Assembly (NCBI GenBank): GCA_033439265.1
Contig: JAVTVX010000002.1
Location: forward strand, 12,258,174 to 12,322,173
Length of the DNA stretch: 64,000 nucleotides
Reading direction: 5' to 3'
Source of the DNA: Dillenia suffruticosa
Taxonomy: Eukaryota > Streptophyta > Magnoliopsida > Dilleniales > Dilleniaceae
The notes under the pieces are model-generated. The model was not told the origin of the DNA and searched no databases. It saw only the letters and a program-made list of their open reading frames with translations. Positions 1 to 12,762 of the stretch are shown one piece after another (the first letter of the stretch is position 1; each line of letters starts with the position of its first letter). The translations under genes and the position numbers were made by a program.

Positions 1-3000
1 TAACAATCTTCTATTCCTCATAATTTTGAAATAAGATTGAACATAGGATTCAAGAAAAAAAAAAAAAAAAAAAACTATGTTACTATTGATCCATTATCAG
101 TATATTGTGCCCTAGTTTTCTTACTATAGGAGCGAGACATATTGGCGTTTTTAGGCATTAGTATGCTTCATAAAAAACCATTAAGGCGGCCCACTAAGAA
201 AATTTATTCCCAAATGGTGGGCCATACCTTTTACTATATTAATTCTCATGGCTAATAATTTCCACATAGTTCCAAACATGGTACAAAAAATGGCTTCCCT
301 TTTCTTTCATGGCCGATAAAAACTTCTATTCCTCACCTTCCCAACATCAATTTCTTCGCCCCAGCAATTTTGTACTCAAATGAACTGTCAAGGTCTTGTG
401 GATTCTTCTTTTCTTATTGCTTCCTACCCAACCCTATCTCACAAGTCATCTATCCAATTTAATCAAGTTATTCATTACTAATACTATTTTTATCAAGAAC
501 ATTAACATTTAAAAGCAACAAAAAAATTTTTTTCAAACGTAAGTGTAGGTTGAGAAGAAACTGTATTGTAACTAATAAAATCGTAGGATCGTTTTTATAT
601 ATAGATCAGATATAGAAGTGTAAATTCCAAATAAAGATTTATTTTAACCCAACTCAGATTTAAGTTTTTTCAAATAAGAAAATGAAGCATTTTATATTAC
701 GATGATATTGTGTTACACCATATTCAATTATCTTGGATGTTAACTTTTTAAGTTGAAATAATATTATTTCAGAATCAGCCCCTTGTTGATTTGTTTTGTA
801 CCCAAATCTTGAGAGCAATTAAGGGACAAAAAGGAGAACTTATTAAAAATGAGGGTGTGAAAGTGAGAGAATGAATTTTAATGTGTATCCAAACACACTA
901 GTGAAACCAAGAACAATTGTCTTGTGCTATGCTTTGCGTGGAAACTAATTGAATTCCACAAATACCAACTGGGCATCACTTTGTGCTACCAGCTTAAAGT
1001 CATTTTCTTTAGAATTATTGGGTAGTTCCCACAAAAAGTAGATCATGTTTAAAAATCATATGGTAATGGGAAAGAAAAAAAGAAAAAAAGATCAAACAAA
1101 GAGAGCCAAATCAAGGGTGATGACTATGCAATTTTGGACTATCCATTATCATATATTAAAAAAAAAAAAAAATGGTTCCCCAAAATGTTATCTAGAAGTG
1201 CCATCTTTCCCCAAACGCCACCAAAGAGGATATTCTAATCTCATATACCTTTAAACAAAAAAGTCATAACTTGTTTTATAAATAATCATATAATAGTCAT
1301 CAAGATCTTCAATGGAAAGATGATGATAATGTTGGATAAAATCCAGTGGGAGGAAAAGGGGTAACAGAAAATGACATTTATTATATTATATTATATGATA
1401 AATATTTTAGTTCTAACTATTCTATAAGGTCTGTTTCATGCATGCCATCATCACCCTTTTTATGATTTCGCAGGTTTACACTATCAACTATCAGTAATGT
1501 ATAGAAACCTTGGAAACCAATCACAAAAAAGATTATGTTAAATGGGTATGACCTAGATTATATCTTTTCATGCTTATTTTTGGAGGTTGATTTTCATATC
1601 TCCACTGCATTGATTAGGTCATGCAATCATTAACATATGATTTTTGAGCCTCTTTCCCCCCCCCCCCCTCTCCTTTTGTTTTCCATTTTTATATGTAAAG
1701 TACTCGTAATTAAATTAGAAAGTTGGATCAATAGTTGCTTTCACCCCAAGGTCATTGTTAATCTTACTTGGGACCTTTATATTTGCACCAAACAGTAACA
1801 AAATTATTAAAAAATGATGATGATGATCTTGAAAAGAAATTATTTAATGGGCAAAACATAATAAATTTAGGCCTTGACGAATTTTATATATCACACAGAT
1901 ATAAACCATATAATTTGTATTTTGAATTTGTTCATTTAGGAGGAGGCGGGAGGGAGAGAGAGAATTACCAGTGGAATCAATATTAATCAACAAGTGTGGG
2001 AACAATCTGATTATGTTGAAAAGTTGAAGTTGGTGATATTTTTCAGATGACTACACATTTCTGAATGTGTAGAGACAATATTTTAAAAATACAAGTGTGA
2101 AAAAATGACAATTGTTGGGATGTGTAGAGCCATTCCTCAATTGGGTTTTTTGTCAACTTGCCCTTGAAATATTTGCATTCCTCACGTCTCGTGACTCAAC
2201 CAGGTTGCGTGTATTTTCGCATCACTTTATTCAGCAAAAAGAACAGAATATATCTTTGTCTCCTTTTCATACCCTTGCAGACCTGAAATGCTCTCGAGTC
2301 GATTATGAAAATAATAATAATAATAATCATTTCATTTTCATTTCAAAATTCTGGTATTCACTATAGATGGAAAATAAATAAAACAGCCTGTGTTTTTTAT
2401 AGTCACCATAAATTAAAAATATTGAATACGCGAAAATACAACATGTAACATTATATTACAAGATGAAAAACAACATGTAAAGGGTAGAAGAAATAGATAT
2501 TATAATTTTTAGAAAATGAATAACATTATAAAAGATTTTAATGATATTTTTAAAATCTTTGGAGCGGTATCTAAATAATTTTTAACCACATTTATTGAAC
2601 GTTCTTAAACTTTTTCATTGCTAAATATTATTTTCCTAAAATTTTAGGTATACTAAACTGTCATGAAAGTAAATTAAGTAGCCTAGGACATAGTAACATG
2701 AGATTTATGTAGGGCCTAACATTTTTGGAATGCAGAAGTTTCTAAAATAATTGATTAGAAACAAATACTTAGTTGTTTCAACGGGAAACACATGCAATCC
2801 AATGCAAAAAATAATAATAATAATAAAAATAAAAAAATTGCAAATTTCTTTTGTGATTCAATCCTTGTACTTAAAAAAAAAAGGCTACAATTTTTTTTTT
2901 TTATATAGGGATCATAAAAATTAAGAAAATACACGTGTTTATGAAAATTTTAATATTATAGAAACACATGTCCACAAATGTTCAAGCATTAAATCTTGAA

Positions 3001-6000
3001 GAAGATAGTTGAATAAAAACTTTTTATTATTCGGGTGTCTCTCCGATTCCGATTCCAATTCCAATTCCGCTACAAAATTTTTATGAGTAATGCTTTTTAT
3101 ATACATATGGCCCCTTGAATTAATGGCCACACCAAGGACTAGCTAGGCCCTCCCACACCTCCACCACCCAAATTCAAAAGGCAAACAAAAAAATGAGTGA
3201 CCATAGAATGAAGGAAAATCAAATAGGACCATGCATTATGCACATCCGCTTTATGAGGCAATAGGTCCCCATCTTGCTCTCTTTTCGTACCATTTTTTTT
3301 CATTTATACCACAAAGTCTCAATGAACACTATTACTAAGATAAAATATTTTTATTTAATAAAAACTAATAGCTTAAAAGTACAATCATTAAATAAATCAG
3401 AATCATCGATAACATTTGAATGTCTACTTGTGCTTTTCTGATAAAATACTTATAGTAGAATTACATAGGATTTTTTAAATGCCAACAAAAAAAAATCTTT
3501 TATTGCTAATACCATATGCTAGCGAGATTACATCATATATATATATATATATTCTCACTTCAGCCATTTTAGTTTTCGTGCCAAATTTTACTTCTAGGTA
3601 TCAATTATTAATATTTAGTGATAAGTCTGCATATCAGATCGAACATACAAAATTTTATGCTAAAAAAATTATTCGCTAAATTGTGATTATGGAGAATTTG
3701 GTGATTTTACAAGAAAATGGAAAATGAAATTCGCTCATATGATAATGTTGACAAAAACCAATATTAATTCTAACAAATTGGCTTAGTAAATGTTTTTCGC
3801 ATTATGGCCTTGTATTCTATTTATTTGTTTTCATCTGGACTTGGGGCATAAATGATTGTACCGTAGAGAAAAAATGATGGAAAAGGTGTACTTATAAAAA
3901 AAAAAAAAAAAAAAAAAAAAACGTAAAAGTGAAAAAATCCTAGACTGAACTAAAGTGATTTTATCAGATAGAAATGGAAGAAATCAAGTGGCTGAACACA
4001 TCAGAAATGGCAGAAAGAGTTTCTGTTCCAAGGTATTTTTACTGTTCCAAGGTCTTCAAGTAGCTGCCCTAGAGTAGCTCTTAGCCTGGACGTATGGGAC
4101 GCAAGACTTCCCGTTCATCAGATCTCTTCTGCTGGGCTGTGCCCTACAGAGTGGACCCCTACCCTACCCTACTTCCTCTGGGACCCCTCTATTCTACATT
4201 TTTGTATCTATATTTATGAGAAAAAAAGAAAAAAGTTATTTGGTACAATTGTTGGTTCTCTCTCCTAATATTCCTGGCTTGGCTCTCACGAGCATACACG
4301 CCTTGTCTGTGGCGAAATTTCGCGAACTTTTGAAAAACTTGCATTTTCATTTAATTTTTTTTTTTTTTTGTGCTGATTAAAATATACGACCGTAATACAA
4401 AAAAATAATACATTACACAAATAATTGAAGGAAGAGATCGTTCCCAAAACATCGGGATAAAAATTCATAACTAGAAATTTATATATAGAGATGAAATATA
4501 ATATATATTTTTTATTATTTTAAAAAGAAAAGGCTATGGGAAAGACGGTGAAAAAAAATCACTAAAAGTCCTAAAAATATCATCACAAATTATAAATTTA
4601 TCATGAAAATCTTTTTTTTTTTCAAAAAATTATAAGGGCTACTCTCTTCCGCTACAATTTTTTTTTGTTGCATGAATCTTAAACTTCAGATCACGGAATT
4701 GAGAGGAGTTATGATCATTGAGATGTCTAGAGACACACTTCACCCCATTGCCTTCATGAATATTGTCCTTTGCTCCTTGCATAAATCTTCTTCTAGACAG
4801 GGGATTAACAATTTTAGTGAAACAACTAATATTTGAATTATTATTTTGAAAAATATATAATTAAATTTTATTTGGCATAAAGTTGGAGGACAGCTGCCCA
4901 TCCTCTTCGCTTCTCCATGTAGGTCCCTGACCTTTGAAGACTAGCTAGCTAAATCGTTGAACATTATTGTATTAGTGCGAAATGTGGTAAAGTATCTTTG
5001 ATAAAGCAAGGGACCACAAATCAAGTTTCCATCTACTTTAGCAAACACTAATCCCCACTCTGATACCTTGATGGGTTCATGACCAAACAAATGGCCAACA
5101 ATTGAGCAGCTAATTAGTGATGGAACAAAAGGTCCCCCACTCCCACTTTCTTTCATGTGGTGTGGACTGGTATTTGGTATTTCAGTATACCTGGCATTTA
5201 GGGTATGCGCACCGACATTGTAAATTACCCCATTAATACGATTGCACCCCTTCGGATGACTTTAAAGAGCATGCTAAAGACAATATCCAAAAGTTTTGGA
5301 GAAAGGGTTTCCACTTTTTACAGACTTTTCTTCTCTCTCTCTCTCTCTACAAATAACGTTATGTTGAATTCTTCCATCACTTCTTTTTTTGATTTTTACC
5401 GATTTTTTTTATCGTTATCCATATATCCATATTAATTTTGATTAATCTAATTCGAATATTATACGGTCTATTTTAAAAGTTAACTCTCTTAAATCATTTT
5501 TCATCATTCTCAAATCTCGAAGACCGCTGAATAAGGAGATAAAATACCGTTAACCACTTAATCAAAAAAAATTTGATTTTCCCGTCACCTTCTGCTAAGC
5601 CAACTAAAACAAAGGATTAGTTTTACCAAGACTCTAAATTACAAGGACTCTTTCAACACATGAATGGTCACTTCAACTATAAAAACACCGGAGCTTTCTC
5701 CGTAGACTAGTCTCACCTTGGAAAGGTCTTGATGTGGGGAATTTCTACCTAGCTTACAAAAGACTTTTAAAACAAGAAAATTGCAAGCTAAAATCTTTTC
5801 TTAGGAAGAAAATTGCAAGCTAAGGTCCTTCTGTGGGGCTCCCTCAAAAATATAAATAAAACATGGGGTAGAAAAAAAAATGTGGACCAAACATAAACCT
5901 TTTACAATTCAAACAATTAATAGACTCTACCCCACCAATATTATCATCATTTACAATCTCATCCTCAGGTGACAAAATGTCGACGATTGAGAGTTTCTAT

Positions 6001-9000
6001 AATTATCCAAATAAAAGACAACAAAAATGGTGTGAACCAGAAAAGGTTTAAGCTCTGTGATATTAAGAGAAACCACCATGTCTGAACTACAAACAAAACC
6101 TAATACTTACAAGATTGACGCGTATTAGTGTGCCCTACATTCATAAATTTTAATTGGTTCACTCATAGCTGTTTACGAATCTTATGCTTTCATACATTAG
6201 TGAAGGACAACTATTCTATCATAAAAAGAAAAATCATACATTAAATGTATGATTCTTGGAATAACCTTACTCGATACACAATATATTGAAGAACACCGAC
6301 AAGACTAGAGTCAATGCAAATGACAAAAAACAATGTGTGGAAATAAATCTTTCATTTTTTGTCACACACCTAAAAATCTTTCTTCTAATCTGTAACTTTG
6401 TTCCCTAAGGCTGGGGGAGTGTTTCTCCTTTTCCACTATATAATCTTTCTTGCCGTACCCACTGCTTTAGCAGATTTATAAACTAAACCCCACACGAATG
6501 CTACAATAGAATGGACATTATTGGTGAAGTTGCTTAAGAGACGTGTCCACCTTTATCGTTGGATGATTGATCAGAATTATATTAATTCTTACAAAAGAAG
6601 AGTTGCAAGAAAGCAACTTTAATATTTTCTTTTCTATAATCTAAGGTTTTAATATAAGATTATCCCCGTATATATATTTATTAGGGGTGGGTGGTGACTT
6701 TTTGGGGCACATCTTTGGTAAGGTAGTGAATGTAATATTAGGGAAGTAAAACAAACCACCCTCAATTTTTAATCCTGAGTTCATGACCAAGGTGGATAAG
6801 ATCTAATATAATCTAACATGATTTGCAAGTGCCGGGTATCTACCATGCATATGGTGACAGATGAAGCATTTGGCTAAAAATCAACACAGATGTATGTGGA
6901 AGGAAAGATATGGAAAATTTTTATGTGAAGTTTATAAGAAAAAAATGGAAAAGATGGTATCTTAATGGCGTTTTTGTATAAAAAGGTTAAACAAAAATAC
7001 GATACCTTAACTACACTCTCTCCCCATTCACAATAAAAAAAATAATGATGATAAGGAAGTGCAGACAAAGAGAAGAGAAAACATTCTTTTTTTAAAAGAT
7101 ATCATGTCTCAAATTTGACATAATCTTAAGGGACAGTATTCAAGTAAGTAGATTCCCACTCTGCATTTCTTAAAAGAAATGAAAGAACTCGGTCTAAAAC
7201 CATGATTAAGATCCTATAGTGGAAACATGAGAGATTCAAATGGATGACATTTGCTTATTCACCTTTGGTTCAGATTAATAAAAGAACTCTCCCACTGTCC
7301 TTGTTACTCAGGTTTCAATAATGAGCTTTATTATTTGAGAATCTCTACTAACCCTCAACATAAAGTATTCCAACATGCATAGGTAATAAGTATTTAGATT
7401 CTTTCAATCAACAATTTCCTAAATAAGGAAGATATAAAAATAACATGTTTGTGTTCTCCGTCAAGTCATATAAGAAGTAGAACTAGAAATTTATATTAAG
7501 AGAAAGTAAAATATGCATTTGGGTGTTAGTTTAATGAGAAAGATATATAATTTTAAAAAATACAAATAACATTTAAGATTATAATTTTGAAATTAAATAA
7601 ATAATTGTTTGTTAAAATTTCGGGCACCCTCTGTACGTCCGAGTCAAATACATCCTGCCATTCGGCTGCTGCTTATACTTCCCGTGTTTTGTGCGTGTGT
7701 GAATCATCATGTACCTCCACACATGTGCAACTCATTGCTGCTGAGCAAATTGTGAGCGATTAAAAGACACACGTAGAGATTTAGACACTAATAATTATCA
7801 TAATATTGATGGATAAAGATAACGACCCAATTAATTGCCAACTAACAACAGAGACCTAAAGATCTAGTCAGAAATGAATAATGGAATTGTAGGTTCAAGT
7901 ATGTGCTGTTGATTGGTTGCATAAGTAAAAAAATCATCAAAGTATCCACAATTACCAACTTGAGTCAAATAAACAAATCATAGAATTACTCTAATCAGCA
8001 AAACGGTAGAGTAAGTCCACGTAGTAGGTGAAGGAAGGTCAAAGATAGCATAAAAAATCACTAGATCGTGGGTCAAACTCATATTTTGAAGCAATAAAGA
8101 GGATAATTTAAGGACAACAGTAGGAGTCACAATAGTGTCAACAAAATGAATACTTTGGTACAAGAAGCCGTTCCTCATAGAAAATATACCCTTTTGTCAG
8201 AGACATAATTCAAGAGATATAGAGGGAAGAAAACAATTGTTTAGGGTATTAGGGAAGTTATATGGGCAGTTGGTGGCTGACCTTTAAAGTCCCCGACTGA
8301 CCATATCAGAAGTTGGAATGGAATATTCAATTACTTCAATAAGAAGATGAGGGTAGTGAGGTTGGGATGTCCTTTTGCAGCACATACAATAGTCGTACAA
8401 TGAAAGATAATGCTTTCTATGAAAGATAATGCTTTCTAGATTATCTGATTTTGACATAGGTGACCCTAAAGAATTGGTGGGGAGAGAGAGGGGTAAGTCA
8501 AGCCCCAATAGTTTTCACAACCACCAAATTATTGGGACCAATCCCATTCCGAGAGGGCGTTTATACCCTGATAAGGACACATTCAAAATGTTTATGGCAT
8601 GCGAATTCAGGCTTTTATTAAAAAGCCCATTTGGTTGCTCACCACTCTAATCCTATGCAATAAAACTGCCATTCTTTTCAGTGTCACTGCACTGAAGCTG
8701 GGGAAATGGGAAAATGAAAAAATCCATGATTGCCACAGCAATTGAGTATACTTGGGGGTCACTAAAGTTTTTGTGGTCCAATTCCCTCCGCACCAGCCTC
8801 TGCGTACACACGCTCCACATACATACATACATCTACACGACATGCATATATAGCAGGCACAGTGAATGCAGCTATGCAGATATCCACTATAAGTTATTAG
8901 TGTATAACAGATTGTGAAATTCGCTTGTGCCTGTTAGAAGTCCTTGTATGGCTGGAAGCCCATGTTATCCCCACCCAATGACCTGCCGTCCCATTTCTTA

Positions 9001-9035
9001 ATAGTCCTAAATGATTTAACCAAATACAGACTTAT
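1..9035. other. AT-rich intergenic DNA, no gene recognised
   Basis: No open frame here has protein-like composition or a recognisable domain; the open frames are all under about 85 codons. What can be seen is low-complexity sequence: A-runs at 55-76 and 3896-3921, a C-run near 1657-1669, a TTATA-type repeat near 1380-1395, (AT)n at 3534-3551, hexamer repeats of GATTCC/AATTCC near 3045-3068, and a 20-bp direct duplication at about 8399-8440. Less AT-rich patches at about 3120-3260, 4020-4190, 4880-5170 and 8650-8990 have no coding signature; they could be regulatory DNA or old transposon sequence. Confidence 0.6.
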
Positions 9036-9131
9036 AGGGATATTTGGGATTGTTTATAAGCCTGCAGCGTATAAACCAAAATTAAAATTATAACCGTTTG
9101 ATAACTAAAATTTGAAAAAAAAATGCTTATA

Positions 9132-9167
<36 letters not shown>

Positions 9168-9452
9168 GCCCCCCACCTTTTGCATTTTGGTGCTTTTAAA
9201 TTCAATTAAAATAAGCTACTTTGATCAACAAAAGTACATTTTCATCCCTTTGTATTTAATAAAAATTACAATTATACCGTATCTTAGGTCCACTATGATC
9301 TTTTCTCTATTTTATATAGTTTATAAATATTTATTTTACCAAATAGTTAACTTATTTTAAATAACACTTATCCAAACATATAACAACTTATTTGTAAAAA
9401 AAGCTAAAATGGGCTTATAAGCAGCATTTTTTTAAGCAATCCCAAACGGCCT
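9036..9452. mobile_element. MITE candidate, hAT-like
   Basis: The ends form imperfect terminal inverted repeats. The left end reads AGGGATATTTGGGATTG; the right end, reverse-complemented, reads AGGCCGTTTGGGATTGC. Both continue into a TTATAAGC-type motif. The interior is non-coding, AT-rich and contains a long A-run (about 9138-9164). Length (417 bp) and the 'TTTGGGATTG' ends fit non-autonomous hAT-type MITEs of plants. No clear 8-bp target duplication could be read at the edges (AGACTTAT on the left, CTTAGACC on the right), so the superfamily is an inference. Confidence 0.6.
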
Positions 9453-10206
9453 CTTAGACCAACGATAGATGTCCTTGAATGGACAAGCTAAAACTTGAGC
9501 CCAGTTCAGAGAAGACAAGCCTCAGACACGAGCCCAACCCGCAACACACAACCAATAGTCTGGCCTTAAGGTCAGCAGCTATGTTCGTACATCAAAGACT
9601 ACTAACCGATGCAAATAGCCAATTCTTTGGTACAGAGAATTAAGCAGCCAAGATAACAAATGTCCCACTCAAGCGGACGCAATAGAACCCTTCAGCATAA
9701 CCCCCGTCCGCCATTAAGAGGGGTAAGACACACCTGAAGACCATGAACGGAATTCTAATATTCGAACTCATCACCACGTGTATAGAACATTGAATTCATC
9801 ATAAAATTCAACAAGACTATAGATGGTTCCCATTTCAATTTGCCGCACTGCCCCAACGGATAAAATTCTAGCCGCACAACCACAATTGAAAGACAAGCAC
9901 TTGCATTCAAACGTTGACTACATATTTGCATGATTTATTGGTAAACTAGGGCAGCTCTTTGTTAGCATGCATAGTCACCTACACCAAACACTTGGTTAGG
10001 AACTCCAACACTGATGGCTATACAGAGATGATGACCTAAAAAACCACCTCCCCTAATTCCCTGCCAATTTTGAAAAACTTAAAGCAAAGGCAACCCTCCC
10101 TCTTACTGCTTACTTCTAACCACATAAAATGCTATGAGGACATGCTCAGTTTCCCAAAAGACTTCTGTTATTAAGTCAGTTCCACCCCTGCCACCAAGGC
10201 ATCGCA
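9453..10206. other. Intergenic segment, less AT-rich, unidentified
   Basis: This stretch is visibly less AT-rich than the DNA to its left, but no frame encodes a recognisable protein. It lies directly upstream of the histidine-phosphatase pseudogene and could contain the remains of that gene's first exon and intron or an unrelated repeat. I could not identify a start exon in it. Confidence 0.35.
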
Positions 10207-11170
10207 GGATAATTCTAATTTGACATGGACAGAGAGAAGGTAATGTCAATGAGACCGTTTATACCAGGGTTGCTGGTTCAAAGATTGGGCTCACAGAAAA
10301 CGGGATAGTGGAAACAGAGGATTGTGGGAGGAGTATTAGGGAGATGATTGAAAAAGATGGCGCGGATGATTGGAAGGTTTATTTTTATGTGACACCAAAT
10401 AGAAGGGCACTCAAACACTCCGGGCATTAGGTAGGGCATTCCAGCGCTCAAGAATTGCTGGTATCAGAGAAGAACCTCGTTTAAGAGAGCAAGATTTTGG
10501 AATGTATCTATAATGACCAACTTTCCAAGCGACCAAAACAACACATTCTTTTTTTATGAACATAGAAAGCATGTATAAAGCTCATACAAGATGTTAAAAG
10601 CTCCAACAATGGTCAAGTCTCAACAATTATTCAAGCAAGAAAAAGGCACTATAGCACGCCAGATTCTTCAGAATAATGTAATAAGAATCAATTCATTAAT
10701 TACCAGGAAACTTTCAGGACAGAGAAAATGCGAAAGGAGAAAGCCATTCATCTTCGTTATGGCCATTTCTTCTACCACTTTCCTGATGGGGAATCTGCTG
10801 CAGATGTCTACAACAAAATAACAGGTGATGTTAGGAAACTTTCATCAACTTATTTTTTTCCTTTTTAAAATTTCATTGCAGGTTTCAAAAACTCACATAT
10901 TATGGCGTGGCAGGATTCCAAGAAACTCTCAAAGCAGATATTGACATTGGATGTTTTCAACCACCTGGTGCCCGAAATCCAAATATGAACATGGTGAGAG
11001 TGTTACACGGTGTGAAATTGAGGGTGTTCCTGATGAGGAGGTATAAATAGATGGTGGATCAGTTAGAAAGACTCAACAAGTTGGGCAGATGGGAAAATGA
11101 TAGTGGTGGAAAGGGGCTATATCTGACATATATGCGGAAGCCAAGATCTGGTGATCTTCATGATTCTAAC
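10207..11170 (+). pseudogene. Decayed AT74-like phosphoglycerate-mutase-like (histidine phosphatase) gene
   Basis: Three exon remnants resemble plant phosphoglycerate-mutase-like proteins of the AT74 type. Remnant 1 (about 10207-10505) follows a CAG acceptor and reads as IILI-stop-HGQREGNV, then TRVAGSKIGLTENGIVE, then EMIEKDGADDWKVYFYV, then, one frame over, ALGRAFQRSRIAGIREEPRL and REQDFG. Remnant 2 (about 10705-10822) reads HLRYGHFFYHFPDGESAADV and YNKITG. Remnant 3 (about 10914-11170) reads FQETLKADIDIGCFQPPGAR followed by LRVFLM. Lesions: the Arg of the family's catalytic RHG motif is TGA (10221-10223); a one-base deletion lies near 10405; a frame slip lies near 10725; the expected Trp codon is TAG (11048-11050); another frame slip lies near 11090. 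Intron-like gaps with acceptors remain, so it is an unprocessed copy. No intact first exon was found. It cannot make an active enzyme. Confidence 0.88.
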
Positions 11171-12762
11171 ATTCCTGCTTGAGGTCAACACTTGCAGGAC
11201 GATAAATTCCCTTTGTCCAATGTATTGCATATACAAAGAGGGGTCACAATATAAAGACAACAAACAAGGGAAGACATTTTATTTACGAAAGTTGAGCATT
11301 AATCACTTTAATCCCAACTTCAAAACAAGAGGACTCCATTTTGATTTTTGAACTATCCAGAAGTGTATTGTCATATTACATGCAAAATCCACTTCAAGAA
11401 TCATGAAACCAAGTGTCTTAGGTCATTGCTCATCTGATGGATCAACATACAGCTGCCTATGAAATTTCTCATAATATTCTAAACTTCATCATTAGCATAT
11501 GTATAATGACCTAGCTTCAACTTGGTTAGTGCAAGCTTATGAGAAATATAACATCATAAATGAGATCATAAAATCAAATATAACTGACCTTGGTTCATGG
11601 TCTAAAATAGCTATGTTTGTCAACACTGTATATAAGAAACAAAGGGGAAAAAAACACACATTTCATTTGCTTTCCCCAATCATTTCTAACATCCATTTAC
11701 TAGATACTGTAAAAGAGTAGATGCAAAGGAAGAATGCAAAACAATATAATCATTTTGCTTTCCCAAATCACACGCAATAGAGGAAACAGCCGAGACATAC
11801 CATATTTGAGAATTGCATCATGGACTACCTGGGGCACCACCCCAGCAAATCCAGCCAATTTCATTCCTTGGCAGACCTACAAAACTAAGACAGAGTGATA
11901 ATTCAAAGATATAATGTCCAAACAAGAATGTGAAAGCTTAAAAATAGGGTGTATGGAACAGAAAGAATACCCAGTGTGATATGGGCATTCAGATTCCAGT
12001 ATTGCTGTCTCATTGGAACTCCTGGATAAGTACAGAAATCCAATTAAAATATTCAACAGCAAAATAGATTTTGAGTGGCTTCTCTTCTCAAGCTTAGTTT
12101 GCTAGTTCCTTTTGAATCCACACTTCAATCAATATTTGTAGGTAGCAAGCAAATCATAAGTCATTGGAAGCAAGCATATTTATACTTTTCCTCACGATCC
12201 CATACTTTCTAAATTGCTGTGCACTCAAAGCAAACATGTAGAAAGGAAGACGAAGCATAAAGGTCTTTGTGAATGAATAGGTAAAACAGTGGGCATAGCC
12301 GCATTGCACCGGGCAGGCAGAGGCTTGAGTCATCACAGGCACAGAGTCAAGTACATGCATAAGCTGCATGCAAAGCAAATGTATATGGATGCAAAGATTA
12401 CACAAACAGATCACACACCACCAGAAATGTACAGATTCCAAGGGAAAAAATGGAGATTTCACTGATCGGGTAATATAAAAAGGCCTCCATAGAGGTTACA
12501 TCACCAGGCTTGGCCTAGAGAAAATATTTAAGAGAGAAGCAAAAATAAAAGTCAAAAGAACATTTCAGAAGGAAATAGGAAATATCACCAAAAATGAAAC
12601 AAGAAAATCATAATGCGGATGTGTCTACCCTACTAACAAAGAACTTTATAATGAAGAAAAACTCCTGCTGATTGGAGGAAAAAATCATCAGGTCCAACAC
12701 TTCTGTCACCACATGCAGATACACCAAACAAGACCAAAAAACCAACACCAGGTGCACAGAAG
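11171..12762. other. Gene-free interval between pseudogene and SR-rich gene
   Basis: No supported coding region. A 102-codon minus-strand open frame at 12154-12462 has no recognisable domain and lies where the 3' untranslated region of the SR-rich gene is expected; I treat it as chance. The last few hundred bases before 12763 are probably that gene's 3' UTR (minus strand). Confidence 0.5.

Noticed and set aside
2811-2826. Short tandem runs (TAA)n, (CT)n, (AT)n and homopolymers across the window as possible array-type systems
   Set aside because: Ordinary plant microsatellites; no spacer-repeat regularity, so no CRISPR-like array is present.
12154-12462. 102-codon minus-strand open frame with Cys/His-rich start
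   Set aside because: No recognisable domain, no splice-compatible neighbours, and located in the likely 3' UTR region of the SR-rich gene.
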